A DNA stretch of 64,000 nucleotides. Source: Lactobacillus amylovorus DSM 20531. Its GTDB lineage: Bacteria; Bacillota; Bacilli; Lactobacillales; Lactobacillaceae. The notes beneath the pieces are model-generated. The model was not told the DNA's origin. It did not search any database and saw nothing but the letters and a program-made list of their open reading frames with translations. The DNA is taken from positions 248,001-312,000 of the forward strand of contig NZ_CP017706.1 in the NCBI RefSeq assembly GCF_002706375.1, in the 5' to 3' direction. The position numbers were made by a program, and so were the translations under genes. Below, piece by piece: positions 1 through 10,376 of this stretch (position 1 is the first letter of the stretch; each line of letters opens with the position of its first letter).

Positions 1-3000
1 GGATCAATTCCTGATAGATCCTGCAAGTGACGAATCATCGTTGGGTCATCGTGTCCCAGAATATCGAACTTCAAGATGTTATCGTGAATGGAGTGGAAGT
101 CGTAGTGCGTAATTAACCAAGCAGCATTAACATCATCGGCTGGGTATGACACAGGAGTAAAGTCGTAAATATCCATATCATCTGGAACTACAACAATTCC
201 GGCTGGGTGCTGACCCGTTGTTCTCTTAACCCCACGAATTCCGCTGGCTAAACGATCTAGTTCTGCATTACGCAACTTCAAGTTTCGCTCTTCGTCAAAG
301 TGCTTAGCATAACCATAGGCCGTCTTATCAGCAACAGTGGCAATAGTTCCGGCACGATATGAATTATCGGGTCCAAACATTACTCGAATAAAGTTATGAG
401 CTACTGGTTGGTAGTCACCTGAGAAGTTCAAATCGATATCAGGAACCTTATCACCGTGGAAGCCCAAGAAAGTGGCAAACGGAATATCCTGACCATCTTT
501 TACCAATGGAGTACCACATTTTGGACAATTCTTATCAGGTAAGTCAAAACCTGAACCATATTCCCCATTTTCAAAGAATTGCGAATACTTACACTTAGGA
601 CAGCGGTAGTGCGGTGCAAGTGGGTTAACTTCAGTAATACCAGACATTGTGGCTACCAAACTTGAACCTACGGAACCACGTGAACCTACCAAATATCCAT
701 CCTTATTTGATTTAGCTACCAGACGCTGAGAAATTAAGTAAATAACCGCATAACCGTTGGAAATAATAGAGTTAAGCTCCAAATCAAGACGATCCTTAAC
801 GATCTTAGGTAAAGGATTACCGTATAATTCGTAAGCCTTATCGTAGGTTAATTTCTTCATTTCCTCATCGGCATGGGCAATGTGAGGTGGATACAAGCCA
901 TCTTTAATAGGTTGAATTTCAGAAATTTCATCTGCAATCTTATTAGTATTTTCAATTACGATTTCTTTAGCTACATCTTCACCCAAGAAACAAAAAGCAT
1001 CCAGCATTTCTTGTGTTGAGTAAAAATGCAAGTCTGGTTGCGGCTTATTTCTATTAGGGTTAGAACGTTGAGCAGAAATCAAAATTGTACGATAAATCGC
1101 ATCATGTGGTTCAACATAGTGCGAATCACCAGTCGCTACAACAGGTTTATTTAATTCTTTACCTAGTTTATAGATATTGCTGATAATTTCTTCAAGCTGA
1201 TCTTCATCTTTGATCAACCCATCAGCAATTAATTGTGAGTATGTTGCTGGTGGTTGAACTTCCAAGAAGTCATAGAACTTGGCCTTTTCACGTGCTTCAT
1301 CGTAACCTTTTTGCATCATAGCAACAAAGACGTCACCTTGCCAGCAGCCTGAACCGTACAAAAGTCCTTCGTGCAAATCTGCCAAATCAGACTTAGGCGT
1401 TCTAGGAATACGGTAAAAGTCTTTCGTACTTGCGATTGAAACTAATTTATACAGATTCTTTAAACCTTTTTGGTCTTTAGCTAACACCGTCATGTGAGAA
1501 GGACGAGCACGCTTATATACTTCACCATGTGCAGCATAACCGTTTAAGTTGTTTAAATTATCTTCATGATATTTCTTCTTAAAAGCATCAAGCAACTTGT
1601 ACATTAAATAACCAGTTGCTTCGGCATCTTGGTTAGCTCTATGGTGGTGTTCCAATGAAACATTGTACTTCTTAGCTAATGAATCCAAGGTGTGACGGTT
1701 CTGTTCTGGGTGAAGCAAACGAGATACTTCAAGCGTATCAACAACAGGTTGAGTAATTTCGCTGAGACCTGCTCTTCTTAAAGCAGCGTTGACAAAACCA
1801 ACGTCAAATTGAACGTTGTGTCCACAAAGAGGACGATCACCGTAGAAGTCTTGGAACTGTTTAATTACGACGTCTTCATCATCAGCTGCACTAACCATTT
1901 CATCTGTAATAGAAGTCAAATTAATGGTTTGTTCACTCAATGGATGGTGCGGATTGATAAATTTATCAAATCTTTCAAGCACTTCACCATTTTTCATCTT
2001 TACGGCACCAATTTCAATAATCGTGTCGTAAACAGATGAAAGTCCTGTAGTTTCAACGTCGAAGATTACAAATTCACGATCTTCATAGGTCATTGGAGCC
2101 GGATTTAAAACCAGTAATGCATGATCATCAATCATATTGGCTTCAACACCATAAAGAATCTTCATACCAGTAGCTTTACCTGTGCTGTAGGCTTCTGGGA
2201 AGGATTGAACATCCCCATGGTCCGTAATCGCAATTGCTTTTTGGCCAAACTTTTTAGCTGTTTTAATAAAATCAGTTGGCGTATTAGTAGCGTCAAGTTG
2301 ACTCATATTAGTATGCAAGTGAAGCTCGACACGTTTTTGTTCACCTTCATATTTTTCAGTACGACCAACATGCTCTACAGTTTCAAAACTACTAATGTTA
2401 AATACTACATCATGTTGATATTGATCATCCGCTGCACTACCTTGCATCTTAGCCCAAGTACCTGGCTTAATAGCTGACATCTGTTCAATTTGATCTTTAT
2501 CGGAAACAAACTTCTTGAAAGCAATTGAATCACTGTAGTCAGTAATTTCACCAGTGAAAATAACAGCACCAGACTTCAATTCACGACTTTCAATATTAAA
2601 GATGTTACCTTCGATTACAACATTGCGTGTACCGTCTTCTACATCTTGAATTTGAGTAATCGGAGCATTTTCATCTAACTTGCGTTTACCATAACTAGTT
2701 CGTTTAGTTGGGTATTGACGTGGTTGGGGTTGGGGCTTTTCAGGAGTCTGCTCAAATTGCTTTTGCATATCCTTTTCATGTTCCTCATGCCGCTCTTCCA
2801 AACTTTGCAAGTTATTTTCCATGCTCGATTGATCAACCTGAGTGATAAACTTCAGATTAAAGAAGCCATATTTGCGCATTTCTAGAGCAAGATCATCTAA
2901 AGCTTTTTGTTCGATGATTCCGTCAATAATATTGTTATCTACTGGTATTACCCAACGACCATCGACTTTTTCTGGTTTTTGACCCGCCAAAAATTCACGC

Positions 3001-3323
3001 GCCATTGGTTGCAAAACATTAGAATTTTGCACTGCATAATGCCAATACTTTGGTAAATATTGATCCGAGCCATCACCAGTATTAACAAAAAATCTTACAT
3101 TTACAAAAGAAGCAAAACTTTCTTCTATAGCTTTTCTTAATGCTACATAGGTATCGTACTGTAATGGAGTATCAAAAAAAACGTGGATATCCCACCTATG
3201 TTCTTTAGCGTAAACATCCACGTTTTCAATCTTCCCTTTTTGAAGAAGTTCATTATCTTCAAAACTGTCTGGGAAATGAACCTGTTTGAGCAATTTTAAG
3301 AAAAGATCGTTTTTATTGGTCAC
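1..3323 (-). CDS. polC: DNA polymerase III PolC-type alpha subunit, partial (C-terminus beyond left edge)
   Basis: Replicative polymerase with built-in 3'-5' proofreading, the Gram-positive PolC type. About 1107 residues are visible of a family length near 1440; the C-terminus lies outside the window. A PHP-type segment with HLHTNMS sits near residue 335. The ExoI motif FDVETTG follows near residue 422, so the exonuclease is nested inside PHP as in PolC. A C-x2-C/C-x2-C zinc motif lies near residues 905-935, and the catalytic PDIDLNFSGDY near 961. The start is GTG at 3323, after an AGGA that overlaps the proS stop, with only 5 bases between the genes. It is the last gene of the pyrH-to-polC operon in this window. 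No damage is seen in the visible part. Confidence 0.97.
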   Translation of the reverse strand, partial: MTNKNDLFLKLLKQVHFPDSFEDNELLQKGKIENVDVYAKEHRWDIHVFFDTPLQYDTYVALRKAIEESFASFVNVRFFVNTGDGSDQYLPKYWHYAVQNSNVLQPMAREFLAGQKPEKVDGRWVIPVDNNIIDGIIEQKALDDLALEMRKYGFFNLKFITQVDQSSMENNLQSLEERHEEHEKDMQKQFEQTPEKPQPQPRQYPTKRTSYGKRKLDENAPITQIQDVEDGTRNVVIEGNIFNIESRELKSGAVIFTGEITDYSDSIAFKKFVSDKDQIEQMSAIKPGTWAKMQGSAADDQYQHDVVFNISSFETVEHVGRTEKYEGEQKRVELHLHTNMSQLDATNTPTDFIKTAKKFGQKAIAITDHGDVQSFPEAYSTGKATGMKILYGVEANMIDDHALLVLNPAPMTYEDREFVIFDVETTGLSSVYDTIIEIGAVKMKNGEVLERFDKFINPHHPLSEQTINLTSITDEMVSAADDEDVVIKQFQDFYGDRPLCGHNVQFDVGFVNAALRRAGLSEITQPVVDTLEVSRLLHPEQNRHTLDSLAKKYNVSLEHHHRANQDAEATGYLMYKLLDAFKKKYHEDNLNNLNGYAAHGEVYKRARPSHMTVLAKDQKGLKNLYKLVSIASTKDFYRIPRTPKSDLADLHEGLLYGSGCWQGDVFVAMMQKGYDEAREKAKFYDFLEVQPPATYSQLIADGLIKDEDQLEEIISNIYKLGKELNKPVVATGDSHYVEPHDAIYRTILISAQRSNPNRNKPQPDLHFYSTQEMLDAFCFLGEDVAKEIVIENTNKIADEISEIQPIKDGLYPPHIAHADEEMKKLTYDKAYELYGNPLPKIVKDRLDLELNSIISNGYAVIYLISQRLVAKSNKDGYLVGSRGSVGSSLVATMSGITEVNPLAPHYRCPKCKYSQFFENGEYGSGFDLPDKNCPKCGTPLVKDGQDIPFATFLGFHGDKVPDIDLNFSGDYQPVAHNFIRVMFGPDNSYRAGTIATVADKTAYGYAKHFDEERNLKLRNAELDRLASGIRGVKRTTGQHPAGIVVVPDDMDIYDFTPVSYPADDVNAAWLITHYDFHSIHDNILKFDILGHDDPTMIRHLQDLSGID

Positions 3324-3328
3324 AAAAA

Positions 3329-5026
3329 TTATCCTAACTCTTGATTTACAAACTTATCTAATTCATCAATTGACATTTCAGTTGCCTTAGCATCAGTTGG
3401 TCTCTTAACTTCAACAATACCATCAGCAGCTTTCTTACCAATCGTAATTCTAATTGGTGCACCAACTAAGTCAGCATCAGCAAACTTAACACCGGCACGT
3501 TCCTTACGATCGTCATATAAAACATCATACTTTTCACTGAATTTCTTTTCAAGTTTTTCAGCTAATTCAGTTTGATCATCCTTGTTCATCTTCATTTGAA
3601 CAATATGAATTTCAAATGGTGCAATTTCCTTTGGCCATGCTACACCGCGTTCAGTTAAGTGTTGTTCAACTGCTGCAGAAAGCATTCTAGTTACACCAAT
3701 ACCGTATGAACCCATAATAACTGGTTGTGCTTTACCATTTTGGTCCAAGAAGTCAGCACCCATGGTCTTAGTGTAGTAAGTACCCAACTTAAAGATGTGA
3801 CCTACTTCGATTGAAGTAGTGAACTTAAGTGGTAAATGATCAACTGGGTCTGGTTCACCTTCGTTAGCAACTCTAAGGTCAGCAAATTCATCAACCTTGA
3901 AGTCACGATCTAAGTTAGCGTTCTTGTATTGGTAGTCAGTTTCGCCTGCACCAACAACGACGTTGTAAAGATTCTTAACAGTTTCATCAGCAATGATCTT
4001 ATCAGCCCAGCCTGCATTTACAGGACCTACGCCGCCCTTTTCACTACCAGTGATTTCTTTCAAATCCTTGGTATCAGCTTCATGAATTTCATCAGCATCA
4101 AGGACGTGGCCTAATTTTACTTCGTTGATTTGCTTATCACCACGAATTAAAACTAAGATCTTTTGACCATCGGCGATGTAAAGAATACTCTTAACAATTC
4201 TAGTTGCAGGAACATCTAAGAATTTAGCCAATTTTTCAATAGTATCGCAATCAGGGGTTGCTACCTTAGTTAATTCCTTAGGATCCTCAGGAGCTTGTTT
4301 AAATGTGTCAATACTCTTGGCCATTTCAAGGTTAGCAGCATAAGTACCATTTTCGTTAGTAGCTATGGTATCTTCACCAATAGCTGCAGGAGCTTGGAAT
4401 TCAGTAGAATTCTTACCACCCATTGTACCTGAGTCAGCGATTACGGGGTGAACAGTTACACCGGCACGCTTGAAAATACGCTTGTAGGCATTTTCTTGAT
4501 CGTTAAATTGTTCATCCAATTGATCACGAGTAGCAGCAAAACTGTAACCGTCAAGCATTACAAATTCACGACCACGAAGAAGACCAAAACGAGGACGGTT
4601 TTCATCACGGAACTTGGTTTGAATTTGATAAAGAGCCATTGGCATTTGCTTGTAACTCTTCAAATTCTTAGCAATAATTTCTGTAAATGTTTCTTCGTGA
4701 GTAGGTCCTAACAAGCTTTCACGACCATGACGGTCTTTAAGCTTAAACATTTCTGGGCCATACTTCTTGTAACGGTCTGATTCTTGCCATAAGGTTGCTG
4801 GAAGCAAGTGAGGCATAATCATTTCAGGAACATTAATTCTGTCCATTTCTTGTTCAATGATTGCTTCAGCCTTGCGTAAAACACGGTAACCTAATGGAAG
4901 GTAAGCATAAACACCAGCAGTAACTTGGCGAATGTAACCACCTCTAATCATCAATTTATGACTTTCTGCCACAGCATCAGATGGTGCTTCCTTTAAAGTT
5001 GGCATAAAAAACTTTGATTGACGCAT
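3329..5026 (-). CDS. proS: Prolyl-tRNA synthetase
   Basis: Charges tRNA-Pro with proline in the cytoplasm. The 565 residues fit the bacterial class II type with an editing (INS) insertion between motifs 2 and 3. GPTHEETFTE (motif 2 region) lies near residue 108, the insertion spans about 220-400, and GSYGIGVTRM (motif 3) is near 440. The start is ATG at 5026; the AGGAG lies about 13 bases upstream, which is long for a ribosome site. It sits between rseP (49 bases upstream) and polC (5 bases downstream), the standard Firmicute order. No T-box leader is visible, so expression probably follows the operon. Confidence 0.97.
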   Translation of the reverse strand: MRQSKFFMPTLKEAPSDAVAESHKLMIRGGYIRQVTAGVYAYLPLGYRVLRKAEAIIEQEMDRINVPEMIMPHLLPATLWQESDRYKKYGPEMFKLKDRHGRESLLGPTHEETFTEIIAKNLKSYKQMPMALYQIQTKFRDENRPRFGLLRGREFVMLDGYSFAATRDQLDEQFNDQENAYKRIFKRAGVTVHPVIADSGTMGGKNSTEFQAPAAIGEDTIATNENGTYAANLEMAKSIDTFKQAPEDPKELTKVATPDCDTIEKLAKFLDVPATRIVKSILYIADGQKILVLIRGDKQINEVKLGHVLDADEIHEADTKDLKEITGSEKGGVGPVNAGWADKIIADETVKNLYNVVVGAGETDYQYKNANLDRDFKVDEFADLRVANEGEPDPVDHLPLKFTTSIEVGHIFKLGTYYTKTMGADFLDQNGKAQPVIMGSYGIGVTRMLSAAVEQHLTERGVAWPKEIAPFEIHIVQMKMNKDDQTELAEKLEKKFSEKYDVLYDDRKERAGVKFADADLVGAPIRITIGKKAADGIVEVKRPTDAKATEMSIDELDKFVNQELG

Positions 5027-5075
5027 TATTTTTTATAATCTCCTAAAGTAAAAATAAAACTAAAAAACTAACTAA

Positions 5076-6332
5076 TTATTTAATAAAGTAGCGATAAATA
5101 TCGTTACCTGTAACTGCAATGATCAAAACTAACAATAAACCAAAACCGATTAGTTCGACGATAGCTTCGTGTTCTTCTGAAATTGGTTTTCCACGAACTA
5201 ATTCAATTAGGTTCAATAAAAGTTTACCACCGTCTAATCCCGGAATTGGAATCAAGTTAACGATTCCCAAGTTGATTGAGATCATACCCAAAAAGGCTAA
5301 CACATATGTAAGGCCCATTTGAGAAACTTGAGAAGTTTGAGAATAAATTCCAACTGGGCCAGACAATTTATTCAAACTAAAGTGTCTAAACAAATTACCA
5401 ACTGCATTAAAAATCAAACCTGTAGTTGAAACGGCTGTATCCCAGCCCCTCTTTAACTTAACACCAGCATTTTCATCGCTTTTAGCAACAATACCGATTT
5501 GGTAAACTTTTTGTCCTTGAATCTTATGAACCTTTGGCTTTACTGCCACAGTTCTACTTGAGCCATTCTTCTCTAATTTAAAGCGTAATTCTTTACCATT
5601 GCTTTGATTAATTTTAGCGGATACTTGATCAAAATTATCGATCTTTTGACCATTAATCGCAACAATTTTATCGCCAGGCTCAATTTTAGCACTTCTGGCA
5701 GGAGAATTAGCTTCAATAGAACCAATAGTCGTAGTAGCTGGACCTGGAACAGTAAATGTCCAAATTAAGAATACTACAAAACCAAGTAAAATATTCATAA
5801 AAGGACCAGCAAAATTGGTTGCTAATTTTTGCCAAACATTAGCTTGATTGAATTGAGTATCACGAGGGGCAATGATTAATTCAGTGCCATTCTTTTCGAT
5901 GATCGTCGCATCATGATTTACATGATAAGTAACCGGATCATTTTCATCCCCGTTTTCATAACCTTCAATAATCAAGCTGTCTACCAAATCGGCCTTTGTT
6001 ACTTGTACAGGAATTCCTTCAATGGGCATGTCAGATTCAGAAGCATCAATTCTAACAACTTCGTTTTGATCATTTAACTGCAAGATTACAGTCATACCCG
6101 GATCTAATTTGCTCTCATCATCAGAACCTGCTAAACGAACATAACCACCTAATGGCAACCAACGAATAGTATACGTCGTAGGGTTCCGTCTAATCTGAAA
6201 GAGCTTTGGACCCATACCAATAGAAAATTCACGGACAAGAATACCTGACTTTTTAGCTACAATGAAGTGCCCAAATTCATGGACAAAGACAAGTAAGCCA
6301 AAGACGACTAAAAAGATTAGTATACCTCTCAA
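5076..6332 (-). CDS. rseP: RseP/Eep-type intramembrane zinc metalloprotease
   Basis: Site-2 protease that cuts membrane-embedded substrates such as anti-sigma factors and lipoprotein signal peptides in Gram-positives. The first membrane segment carries HEFGH, the HExxH zinc and catalytic site, near residue 18. A PDZ domain with GDKIVAINGQKI lies at about 205-280. The C-terminal segment has NLIPIPGLDGGK, the third zinc-ligand region. The chosen start is TTG at 6332, 7 bases after an AGGAG that overlaps the cdsA stop, giving 418 residues. An upstream in-frame TTG at 6353 would lie inside cdsA and lacks a ribosome site. It sits between cdsA and proS. Confidence 0.93.
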   Translation of the reverse strand: MRGILIFLVVFGLLVFVHEFGHFIVAKKSGILVREFSIGMGPKLFQIRRNPTTYTIRWLPLGGYVRLAGSDDESKLDPGMTVILQLNDQNEVVRIDASESDMPIEGIPVQVTKADLVDSLIIEGYENGDENDPVTYHVNHDATIIEKNGTELIIAPRDTQFNQANVWQKLATNFAGPFMNILLGFVVFLIWTFTVPGPATTTIGSIEANSPARSAKIEPGDKIVAINGQKIDNFDQVSAKINQSNGKELRFKLEKNGSSRTVAVKPKVHKIQGQKVYQIGIVAKSDENAGVKLKRGWDTAVSTTGLIFNAVGNLFRHFSLNKLSGPVGIYSQTSQVSQMGLTYVLAFLGMISINLGIVNLIPIPGLDGGKLLLNLIELVRGKPISEEHEAIVELIGFGLLLVLIIAVTGNDIYRYFIK

Positions 6333-6342
6333 TAAAATTCTC

Positions 6343-7158
6343 CTAATGTACAATACCTAAAATAGCTGCAACAACAGGCAATACAAATAGCATACTATCA
6401 AAACGGTCTAAGATACCACCGTGACCTGGTAAGATCTTACCTGAGTCTTTAACACCATAGAAACGTTTGTATGCTGATTCAACCAAGTCACCCATTTGAC
6501 CAACGATTGAAAGGATAAATGCCAAACCAACCATTGATAATTCTGAAACGCCAAATGTAATGTTGAAGTGACTCAAAATTGCTAAATAGATTGCACTAAA
6601 AATCAATGCACAAATTACGGCACCAATAGAACCTTCCCATGTCTTGTTAGGACTAATTACTGGCCATAACTTATGCTTACCGATCTTACGACCGATCATG
6701 TATGCACCAATATCAGTTGACCAAACAACTACAAATACATAACCCAATAAAGCTAAACCGTTTTGTGGGTATGCTCTGATTGCGGCCATGTAGTGGAAGC
6801 CGAGTCCAATATAAAGAGCTGCTAAAACATAAACACCAACATCATCAAAAGTTGTCTTGTTCTTGGAAAGAACAGTCCAAGTCAAGAAAATCATGACAAT
6901 GCCATAAAATACACCCAACTTAGTTATATTTGATGGGAATACTTTGAAAAATGAGTCTGGAACAGTCCAGGTTAAAGTAGCAAGCAATGCTAAAACGAAA
7001 TCAAATGATACCAAGAGTTGTTTTTTCATCAAAAAGATTTCACTAATACCAACTGCTGCAAAAAGTACAGTCAGCCAGTCCATCCAAAGACCGCCTGCTA
7101 ATACAATTGGAATAAATAAGATTAAGGCAATAACTGCCGTAATTACACGTTGTTTCAT
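6343..7158 (-). CDS. cdsA: Phosphatidate cytidylyltransferase
   Basis: Makes CDP-diacylglycerol from CTP and phosphatidic acid, the branch point to membrane phospholipids. The 271-residue polytopic protein has about seven hydrophobic segments. The family signature is in the C-terminal third: SPNKTWEGSIG, then GDLVESAYKR and KDSGKILPGHGGILDRFDS. The last contains the conserved Asp residues of the active site. It starts 5 bases after the uppS stop, and its own stop overlaps the rseP ribosome site, so the three genes are probably translationally linked. Confidence 0.95.
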   Translation of the reverse strand: MKQRVITAVIALILFIPIVLAGGLWMDWLTVLFAAVGISEIFLMKKQLLVSFDFVLALLATLTWTVPDSFFKVFPSNITKLGVFYGIVMIFLTWTVLSKNKTTFDDVGVYVLAALYIGLGFHYMAAIRAYPQNGLALLGYVFVVVWSTDIGAYMIGRKIGKHKLWPVISPNKTWEGSIGAVICALIFSAIYLAILSHFNITFGVSELSMVGLAFILSIVGQMGDLVESAYKRFYGVKDSGKILPGHGGILDRFDSMLFVLPVVAAILGIVH

Positions 7159-7163
7159 ATTAA

Positions 7164-7898
7164 TTAACTATCCGATTCGTCTACCTTACCAAAGCGCCGG
7201 TTACGGTGCTTAAATTCATTAACAAATTGTTTTAAATCATCTGCATCAAAGTCAGGCCAGTTTTTATCACTGAAAGCCAATTCTGAATAAGCCAATTGCC
7301 AGAGCAAGAAATTAGAAATTCGTTGTTCACCTGAAGTTCTGATCAATAAATCAGGATCTTGGTATTTACCAAAATGACCGGTCATTAAATGATCGGAAAT
7401 CATTTTTTCAGTAATATCTTCGCTCTTTAGTTCACCAGCTTCAATTAAGCCACCGATTTCTTGCATTGCAGAAGTAATTTCTCTTCTTGAGCCATAATTA
7501 AAGGCAAAATTAAGTACTAAGCCAGTATTATTAGCTGTTTCTGCCATTGCCCGTTGAACAATTTGATAAGTTTTTTCTGGAAGTTCATCCAAATATCCCA
7601 TAATGTTAACCTTAACGTTGTTTTCCATTAAAGTTGGCATATATTTATCAAAAAAGCGTACGGGTAAATTCATCAAATAGGCAACTTCTTCTTTAGGTCT
7701 AGCCCAGTTTTCAGTAGAAAAGGCATACAAAGTGAGCACCTTAATCCCCAATTTATCAGCAGCTAAGGTAATGCGTTCAACATTGTCCATACCTTCGCGG
7801 TGTCCAACAAATCGCGGCTTATGGCGTTTTTTAGCCCATCTACCATTACCATCCATAATGATGGCAAGATGATTTAATTCATTATCCTTCTTACTCAT
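7164..7898 (-). CDS. uppS: Undecaprenyl diphosphate synthase
   Basis: cis-Prenyltransferase that extends farnesyl diphosphate with isopentenyl units to C55-PP, the lipid carrier for peptidoglycan and wall polymers. The 244 residues carry the N-terminal MDGNGRWA motif with the catalytic Asp, then FSTENWARP, and near the C-terminus [19 protein letters not shown], which binds the diphosphate of the substrate. The start ATG at 7898 lies 2 bases after the frr stop. It sits in the usual frr-uppS-cdsA order. Confidence 0.96.
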   Translation of the reverse strand: MSKKDNELNHLAIIMDGNGRWAKKRHKPRFVGHREGMDNVERITLAADKLGIKVLTLYAFSTENWARPKEEVAYLMNLPVRFFDKYMPTLMENNVKVNIMGYLDELPEKTYQIVQRAMAETANNTGLVLNFAFNYGSRREITSAMQEIGGLIEAGELKSEDITEKMISDHLMTGHFGKYQDPDLLIRTSGEQRISNFLLWQLAYSELAFSDKNWPDFDADDLKQFVNEFKHRNRRFGKVDESDS

Positions 7899-7900
7899 GT

Positions 7901-8458
7901 TTAACCTTGAGTAATTTCCTTACGCTTTTCATCAGCAAGTTGATCAATCTTCTTGGCTGCATCATCAGTAACCTTTTGAACTTGCTTTTCTAAGTTGCGT
8001 TGTTCATCTTCGGTAATGTCGCCATCTTTTTCTTCTCTCTTCAAAGAGTTCATGGCATCACGACGAACGTTTCTAACGGCAATCTTTGCTTCTTCAGCGT
8101 ACTTACCAACTTCCTTGGCAATTTCTTCTCTTCTTTCACCAGTAAGTTGTGGAATTACCAATCTAATAACCTTACCATCATTGGCAGGAGTTAAACCAAG
8201 GTTTGAAGCTAAAAGTGCATGTTCAATGTCATCCAAACTGTTTTGGTCGTATGGAGTAATCAATAAAACACGTGGTTCTGGAATAGTAATACTTGACATT
8301 TGAGTCAATGGGGTTGGTGCACCGTAGTATTGAACTTGAACATTATCAAGTAAAGCTGCGTTGGCAACACCAGCACGAATTGAAGCTAACTTCTTTTGAT
8401 AAACCTTAATAGATTTATCCATATTTTCTTGTGCTTTTTTAATAGTTTCGTTGTTCAT
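7901..8458 (-). CDS. frr: Ribosome recycling factor
   Basis: Works with EF-G to split the post-termination ribosome. The length of 185 residues is the normal family size, with the typical features of a three-helix bundle plus a central beta/alpha/beta domain. [13 protein letters not shown] with conserved arginines lies near residue 129. The C-terminal half is rich in Lys and Glu and predicted helical. The start ATG shares a base with the pyrH stop (TAATG), so translation is likely coupled. Confidence 0.97.
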   Translation of the reverse strand: MNNETIKKAQENMDKSIKVYQKKLASIRAGVANAALLDNVQVQYYGAPTPLTQMSSITIPEPRVLLITPYDQNSLDDIEHALLASNLGLTPANDGKVIRLVIPQLTGERREEIAKEVGKYAEEAKIAVRNVRRDAMNSLKREEKDGDITEDEQRNLEKQVQKVTDDAAKKIDQLADEKRKEITQG

Positions 8459-9183
8459 TATTTATTACCTCTAATTACAGTACCAATATTTTCACCCAAA
8501 ACAACCTTCTTAATGTTGCCTGGTGTGTTAACGTTAAATACAATTAATGGGATTTCGGTATCCATTGACAATGAACTTGCAGTTCTGTCCATTACCTTTA
8601 AGTTCTTTGAAATCAAATCAAGTTGAGTTAATTCGCTGAACTTAGTTGCTGAAGGATCTACCTTAGGATCGGCTGAGTAAACACCATCCACACCATTTTT
8701 AGCCATCAAAATTACATCAGCACCAATTTCGGCAGCACGTAAAGCCGCGGTAGTATCTGTTGAGAAGTATGGATTACCAGTACCACCACCAAAGATTACA
8801 ACACGGCCTTTTTCAAGGTGACGCAATGCTCTTCTTCTAATGTAAGGTTCAGCAATTTGTCTCATTTCAATTGAAGTTTGCATTCTAGTAGGAACACCAA
8901 CTTTTTCAAGACCATCTTGTAAAGCTAAACCATTCATAATAGTAGCAAGCATACCCATGTAGTCGGCTTGAGCACGTTCCATGCCTAACTTAGCGCCAGT
9001 TTCACCACGCCACATGTTACCGCCACCGCAGACGATACCAATTTCTACGCCTAAGTCATGAACAGACTTAATTTCTTTAGCTAAGTGACCAATAACAGTT
9101 GGATTAATTCCAGTACCTTTGTCACCGGCTAAGGCTTCACCTGATATTTTTAAAATAATGCGATTATATTTAACTTGACTCAT
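8458..9183 (-). CDS. pyrH: UMP kinase
   Basis: Phosphorylates UMP to UDP for RNA, DNA and wall precursors; bacterial hexameric amino-acid-kinase fold. The 241 residues show KISGEAL near the N-terminus, [12 protein letters not shown] for the phosphate loop, [14 protein letters not shown] in the middle and DPSATKF near residue 180. It is the first gene of the operon running to polC, with a GAGGAGG ribosome site. A terminator separates it from tsf upstream, so a promoter is expected in 9184-9262. Confidence 0.97.
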   Translation of the reverse strand: MSQVKYNRIILKISGEALAGDKGTGINPTVIGHLAKEIKSVHDLGVEIGIVCGGGNMWRGETGAKLGMERAQADYMGMLATIMNGLALQDGLEKVGVPTRMQTSIEMRQIAEPYIRRRALRHLEKGRVVIFGGGTGNPYFSTDTTAALRAAEIGADVILMAKNGVDGVYSADPKVDPSATKFSELTQLDLISKNLKVMDRTASSLSMDTEIPLIVFNVNTPGNIKKVVLGENIGTVIRGNK

Positions 9184-9214
9184 AATGCCCTCCTCTAATA
9201 GCTTTAATTATTCT

Positions 9215-9243
9215 AACATATATAACTATCTAATGTCTTTCAA
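9215..9243 (-). promoter_or_regulatory. Candidate promoter of the pyrH-frr-uppS-cdsA-rseP-proS-polC operon
   Basis: On the minus strand, TTGAAA (9238-9243) and TATGTT (9215-9220) are 17 bases apart. An alternative is TTGACT further upstream with TTAGAT at spacing 18. A promoter is needed here because a strong terminator follows tsf. Which -10 is used cannot be decided by eye. Confidence 0.45.
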
Positions 9244-9265
9244 CTAATTAAAGTCAATAAAAATT

Positions 9266-9297
9266 TATAAAAAAAGAAGGAGCACTTACGTACTCCT
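9266..9297 (-). terminator. Rho-independent terminator after tsf
   Basis: The stem AGGAGTAC/GTGCTCCT has 8 pairs with one G-U and a GTAA loop, followed on the minus strand by a T-rich run. It separates rpsB-tsf from pyrH. Confidence 0.85.
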
Positions 9298-9320
9298 CCT
9301 TTCATTAATAGTAGTAAAAA

Positions 9321-10343
9321 CTACTTCATTTGTTCACGAACTTCAGCAGCAAAGTCTTCTTGCTTCTTTTCAATACCTTCGCCAACTTCGTAGCGAGTGA
9401 ATGAAACTAACTTAGCGCCCTTTTCCTTCAAGAATTCGCCAACAGTCTTGCTGTCGTCCATGATGTAATCTTGTGACAATACTGCGAATTGCTTATCAAC
9501 TTGAGTGTTGTCATCGATGAAGCGTTGCATCTTACCAGGAATGATTCTGTCCCAGATCTTTTCTGGCTTACCTTCTTCTTTAAGTTCAGCCTTGATATCT
9601 TCCTTAGCCTTAGCTAAAACGTCATCAGTCAATTGCTTTGCTGAACCGTAAACAAGGTGTGGTAATGGCTTCTTGTGTACCAATGCACGACTTTCGTTAT
9701 CTTGGTCGATCTTGTGGTTCATCAATGCTAATTGTTCAGTGATGAAGTCATCATCTAATTCATCTGGTGAGATAACCTTAGGGTTCATAGCAGCAATGTG
9801 CATTGCTAAGTGCTTAGCAGTTGCAGCGTCTGCGCCTTCTAAGACAGTGATAACACCGATTTGGCCACCGTTGTGTTGGTAAGCACCAAATTCTTGGTCA
9901 TCGTTCTTCTTTTCTAAGGCGAAACGACGTAAAACAATCTTTTCACCGATAGTAGCAGTTGCGTCAACAAATGCTTGTGACAAAGTCTTACCGTCTTCAG
10001 TCTTTAATTCGCCAGCTTCTTCAGCGTTAGCTGGTTCACCTTCAGCAATAGTCTTAGTAGCTTCTTTTACTAAGTTAACGAATTTTTCGTTTTGAGAAAC
10101 GAAGTCAGTTTCTGAGTTAACCTCAGTGATAGCTGCTACATTACCAGCAACGTAAACACCAGTTAAACCTTCAGCTGCAACACGGTCGGCCTTCTTAGCA
10201 ACCTTAGCCATACCCTTTTCGTGAAGGTATTCAATGGCCTTGTCCATGTCACCGTCAACTTCTACCAATGCCTTCTTAGCGTCCATAACGCCAGCACCGG
10301 TACGTTCACGTAATTCCTTAACTTGCTTTGCAGTAATTGCCAT
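9321..10343 (-). CDS. tsf: Translation elongation factor Ts
   Basis: Nucleotide exchange factor for EF-Tu. The N-terminus has the UBA-like [19 protein letters not shown] signature. [10 protein letters not shown], the core contact with EF-Tu, lies near residue 82. The 340-residue length, longer than the 283 of E. coli, comes from insertions in the dimerisation region and is usual for lactobacilli. The ribosome site AGGAGG precedes ATG 10343. It follows rpsB by 33 bases, the conserved rpsB-tsf pair, and ends at a terminator. Confidence 0.97.
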   Translation of the reverse strand: MAITAKQVKELRERTGAGVMDAKKALVEVDGDMDKAIEYLHEKGMAKVAKKADRVAAEGLTGVYVAGNVAAITEVNSETDFVSQNEKFVNLVKEATKTIAEGEPANAEEAGELKTEDGKTLSQAFVDATATIGEKIVLRRFALEKKNDDQEFGAYQHNGGQIGVITVLEGADAATAKHLAMHIAAMNPKVISPDELDDDFITEQLALMNHKIDQDNESRALVHKKPLPHLVYGSAKQLTDDVLAKAKEDIKAELKEEGKPEKIWDRIIPGKMQRFIDDNTQVDKQFAVLSQDYIMDDSKTVGEFLKEKGAKLVSFTRYEVGEGIEKKQEDFAAEVREQMK

Positions 10344-10376
10344 TAATATGTCCTCCTACAGAACTAACAGTAAAAA

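Noticed and set aside
1809..2477. Plus-strand open frames of 76 and 118 residues across polC
   Set aside because: They lie antisense to the PolC PHP and exonuclease domains, have no family resemblance and no ribosome sites; shadows of polC.
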